This document shows positions 59,871 to 64,000 of a stretch of DNA of 64,000 bases, one piece after another. A program made the translations under genes and the position numbers. Location of the stretch: assembly GCA_947561585.1 (NCBI GenBank), contig CANNZV010002554.1, positions 29,475-93,474 of the forward strand. Direction: 5' to 3'. Origin of the DNA: Caprella mutica (taxonomy: Eukaryota > Arthropoda > Malacostraca > Amphipoda > Caprellidae). Every line of letters begins with the position of its first letter. Position 1 is the stretch's first letter. Under the pieces are notes generated by a model. It was not told the DNA's origin and made no database searches. It saw only the letters and a list, made by a program, of their open reading frames with translations.

Positions 59871-62800
59871 CATCGTCACAGTGACTCTTTTCTCTGATAG
59901 TACATCATCACAGTGACTCTTTTCTCTGATAGTACATCATCACAGTGACTCTTTTCTCTGATAGTACATCATCACAGTGACTCTTTTCTCTGATAGTAAC
60001 ATCATCACAGTGACTCTTTTCTCTGATAATACATCATCACAGTGACCTCTTTTCTCTGACAGTACATCATCACAGTGACTCTTTTCTCTGATAGTACATC
60101 ATCACAATGACTCTTTTCTCTGATAATACATCATCACAGTGACTCTTTTCTCTGACAGTACATCATCACAGTGACTCTTTTCTCTGATAGTACATCATCA
60201 CTGTGACTCTTTTCTCTGATAGTACATCATCACAGTGACTCTTTTCTCTGACAGTACATCATCACAGTGACTCCTTTTCTCTGATAGTACATCATCACAG
60301 TGACTCTTTTCTCTGATAGTACATCATCACAGTGACTCTTTTCTCTGACAGTACATCATCACAGTGACTCTTTTCTCTGATAGTACATCATCACAGTGAC
60401 TCTTTTCTCTGATAGTACATCATCACTGTGACTCTTTTCTCTGATAGTACATCATCACAGTGACTCTTTTTCTCTGATAGTACATCATCACAGTGACTCT
60501 TTTCTCTGATAGTACATCATCACAGTGATTCTTTTCTCTGATAGTACATCATCACAGTGACTCTTTTCTATGATAGTACATCATCACAGAGACTCTTTTC
60601 TATGATAGTACGTCATCACAGTGACTCTTTTCTCTGATAGTAAATCATCACAGTGACTCTTTTCTCTGATAGTACATCATCACAGTGACTCTTTTCTCTG
60701 ATAGTACATCATCACAGTGACTCTTTTCTCTGAGAGTACATCTTCACAGTGACTCTTTTCTCTGATAGTACATCATCACAGTGACTCTTTTCTCTGATAG
60801 TACATCACCACAGTATCTCTTTTCTCTGATAGTACATCACCACAGTATCTCTTTTCTCTGATAGTACATCATCACAATGACTCTTTTCTCTGATAGTACA
60901 TCATCACAGTGACCTCTTTTCTCTGATAATACATCATCACAGTGGACTCTTTTCTCTGATAGTACATCATCACAGTGACTCTTTTCTCTGATAGTACATC
61001 ATCACAGTGACTCTTTTCTCTGATAGTACATCATCACAGTGACTCTTTTCTCTGACAGTACATCATCACAGTGGACTCTTTTTCTCTGATAGTACATCAT
61101 CACAGTGACTCTTTTCTCTGATAATACATCAATCACAGTGACTCTTTTCTCTGATAATACATCATCACAGTGACTCTTTTCTCTGATAGTACATCATCAC
61201 AGTGACTCTTTTCTCTGACAGTACATCATCACAGAGGACTCTTTTCTATGATAGTACATCATCACAGTGACTCTTTTCTCTGATAGTACATCACCACAGT
61301 GACTCTTTTTCTCTGACAGTACATCATCACAGTGACTCTTTTCTCTGACAGTACATCATCACAGTGACTCTTTTCTCTGACAGTACATCATCACAGTGAC
61401 TCTTTTCTCTGATAGTACATCATCACAGTGACTCTTTTCTCTGATAGTACATCATCACAGTGACTCTTTTCTCTGATAGTACAACATCACAGTGACTCTT
61501 TTCTCTGATAGTACATCATCACAGTGACTCCTTTTCTCTGATAGTACATCATCACAGTGACTCTTTTCTCTGATAGTACATCATCACAGAGACTCTTTTC
61601 TATGATAGTACATCATCACAGTGACTCTTTTCTCTGATAGTACATCACCACAGTGACTCTTTTCTCTGACAGTACATCATCACAGTGACTCTTTTCTCTG
61701 ACAGTACATCATCACAGTGACTCTTTTCTCTGATAGTACATCATCACAGTGACTCTTTTCTCTGATAGTACATCATCACAGTGACTCTTTTCTCTGATAG
61801 TAACATCATCACAGTGACTCTTTTCTCTGATAGTACATCACCACAGTGACTCTTTTCTCTGACAGTACATCATCACAGTGACTCTTTTCTCTGACAGTAA
61901 ATCATCACAGTGACTCTTTTCTCTGATAGTACATCATCACAGTGACTCTTTTCTCTGATAGTAACATCATCACAGTGACTCTTTTCTATGATAGTACATC
62001 ATCACAGTGACTCTTTTCTCTGATAGTTCATCACCACAGTGACTCTTTTCTCTGACAGTACATCATCACAGTGACTCTTTTTCTCTGACAGTACATCATC
62101 ACAGTGACTCTTTTCTCTGATAGTACATCATCACAGTGACTCTTTTCTCTGATAGTACATCATCACAGTGACTCTTTTCTCTGACAGTACATCATCACAG
62201 TGACTCTTTTTCTCTGACAGTACATCATCACAGTGACTCTTTTCTCTGATAGTACATCATCACAGTGACTCTTTTCTCTGACAGTACATCATCACAGTGA
62301 CTCTTTTCTCTGATAGTACATCATCACAGTGACTCTTTTCTCTGATAGTACATCATCACAGTGACTCTTTTCTCTGACAGTACATCATCACAGTGACTCT
62401 TTTCTCTGACAGTACATCATCACAGTGACTCTTTTCTCTGATAGTACATCATCACAGTGACTCTTTTTCTCTGATAGTACATCACCACAGTGACTCTTTT
62501 CTCTGATAGTACATCACCACAGTGACTCTTTTCTCTGACAGTACATCATCACAGTGACTCTTTTCTCTGACAGTACATCATCACAGTGACTCTTTTCTCT
62601 GATAGTACATCATCACAGTGGACTCTTTTCTCTGATAGTACATCATCACAGTGACTCTTTTCTCTGATAGTACATCACCACAGTGACTCTTTTCTCTGAC
62701 AGTACATCATCACAGTGACTCTTTTCTCTGACAGTACATCATCACAGTGACTCTTTTCTCTGATAGTACATCATCACAGTGACTCTTTTCTCTGATAGTA

Positions 62801-64000
62801 CATCATCACAGTGACTCTTTTCTATGATAGTACATCATCACAGTGACTCTTTTCTCTGATAGTTCATCACCACAGTGACTCTTTTCTCTGACAGTACATC
62901 ATCACAGTGACTCTTTTCTCTGACAGTACATCATCACAGTGACTCTTTTCTCTGATAGTACATCATCCACAGTGACTCTTTTCTCTGATAGTACATCATC
63001 ACAGTGACTCTTTTCTCTGACAGTACATCATCACAGTGACTCTTTTCTCTGACAGTACATCATCACAGTGACTCTTTTCTCTGATAGTACATCATCACAG
63101 TGACTCTTTTCTCTGACAGTACATCATCACAGTGACTCTTTTCTCTGATAGTACATCATCACAGTGACTCTTTTCTCTGATAGTACATCATCACTGTGAC
63201 TCTTTTCTCTGATAGTACATCATCACAGTGACTCTTTTCTCTGATAGTACATCATCACAGTGACTCTTTTCTCTGATAGTACATCATCACAGTGATTCTT
63301 TTCTCTGATAGTACATCATCACAGTGACTCTTTTCTATGATAGTACATCATCACAGAGACTCTTTTCTATGATAGTACGTCATCACAGTGACTCTTTTCT
63401 CTGATAGTAAATCATCACAGTGACTCTTTTCTCTGATAGTACATCATCACAGTGACTCTTTTCTCTGATAGTACATCATCACAGTGACTCTTTTCTCTGA
63501 GAGTACATCTTCACAGTGACTCTTTTCTCTGATAGTACATCATCACAGTGACTCTTTTCTCTGATAGTACATCACCACAGTATCTCTTTTCTCTGATAGT
63601 ACATCACCACAGTATCTCTTTTCTCTGATAGTACATCATCACAATGACTCTTTTCTCTGATAGTACATCATCACAGTGACTCTTTTCTCTGATAATACAT
63701 CATCACAGTGACTCTTTTTCTCTGATAGTACATCATCACAGTGACTCTTTTCTCTGATAGTACATCATCACAGTGACTCTTTTCTCTGATAGTACATCAT
63801 CACAGTGACTCTTTTCTCTGACAGTACATCATCACAGTGACTCTTTTCTCTGATAGTACATCATCACAGTGACTCTTTTCTCTGATAATACATCAATCAC
63901 AGTGACTCTTTTCTCTGATAATACATCATCACAGTGACTCTTTTCTCTGATAGTACATCATCACAGTGACTCTTTTCTCTGACAGTACATCATCACAGAG
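59858..64000 (-). repeat. 32-bp satellite, ~129 copies, inverse of the 50.7 kb array; continues past the window
   Basis: The unit contains TCTCTGATAGTACATCATCA then CAGTGACTCTTT. A T/C variant (GATAG/GACAG) and CATCATC/CATCACC alternate. Rare variants (GTACGTC, GAGAGTACATCTTC, CAGTATCTC pair) recur with an offset of about 2765 bp, so 60.2-61.2 kb is duplicated at 62.9-64.0 kb. Single-base insertions (CTTTTTC, GTAACATC, GTGGACTC) are frequent here but rare in the sister array, suggesting consensus errors. Confidence 0.97.

Noticed and set aside
58428..64000. CRISPR array (20- or 32-bp repeats)
   Set aside because: There are no unique spacers: units are directly adjacent and the intervening sequence is also repeated. 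The context is eukaryotic.
1..64000. Telomeric TTAGG arrays that would prove a subtelomeric location
   Set aside because: None was found; chromosomal position remains unknown.

Overview
This 64 kb window is AT-rich, non-coding eukaryotic DNA, most likely from an arthropod or another invertebrate. That placement rests on the kinds of element present: a decayed Penelope-like retroelement with a GIY-YIG domain, a Tc1-type transposase remnant, short non-autonomous elements, and dense minisatellites. Species cannot be read from the sequence. There are no prokaryotic signals: no operons, no ribosome binding sites, and no long unique ORFs. No host gene could be identified with confidence. The longest ORFs (4.7-6.4, 33.1-36.7 and 45.9-46.5 kb) are translations of tandem repeats, not genes.

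Layout. 0-4.7 kb: a MITE-like hairpin element (about 485-675), a degenerate copy of an interspersed 'G element' (1323-1521) beside a Tc1 transposase remnant, then a small 12-bp repeat array. 4.76-6.41 kb: a 16-bp minisatellite. 7-13 kb: a near-complete G element (8192-8690) and 32-, 18- and 50-bp arrays. 13-21 kb: a perfect 24-bp-stem hairpin (13447-13499), a possible decayed coding stretch (15.5-15.96 kb), a pair of inverted degenerate arrays (16.9/17.6 kb) and a fold-back element with 15-bp subrepeats in its arms (18764-19802). 21.3-21.95 kb: a second MITE copy interrupted by a G element; the first MITE copy gives the empty site. 22-33 kb: mostly unique AT-rich DNA with a 34-bp array and weak exon candidates.

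33.1-46.5 kb is dominated by long arrays: 20 bp (3.6 kb), 29 bp, 31 bp, 26 bp and 21 bp, with a possible decayed coding region at 42.2-42.7 kb. 50.2-51.9 kb: an inverted G element directly abutting a 32-bp satellite array. 52.77-54.5 kb: the Penelope-like element, frameshifted between its first reverse transcriptase block and the rest, with a possible degenerate hammerhead ribozyme core after the ORF. 55.2-55.75 kb: another 32-bp array of unrelated sequence. 58.4-64.0 kb: a 20-bp array changing into a 32-bp array that runs off the window. The latter is the reverse complement of the 50.7 kb array.

What ties the window together is repeat biology. Roughly 30 percent is tandem repeat. Several arrays carry higher-order duplications. 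The 20-, 29- and 32-bp families share sequence through intermediate units, and arrays occur as inverted pairs or inside element arms. A subtelomeric, pericentromeric or otherwise low-recombination location would fit, but that is inference.
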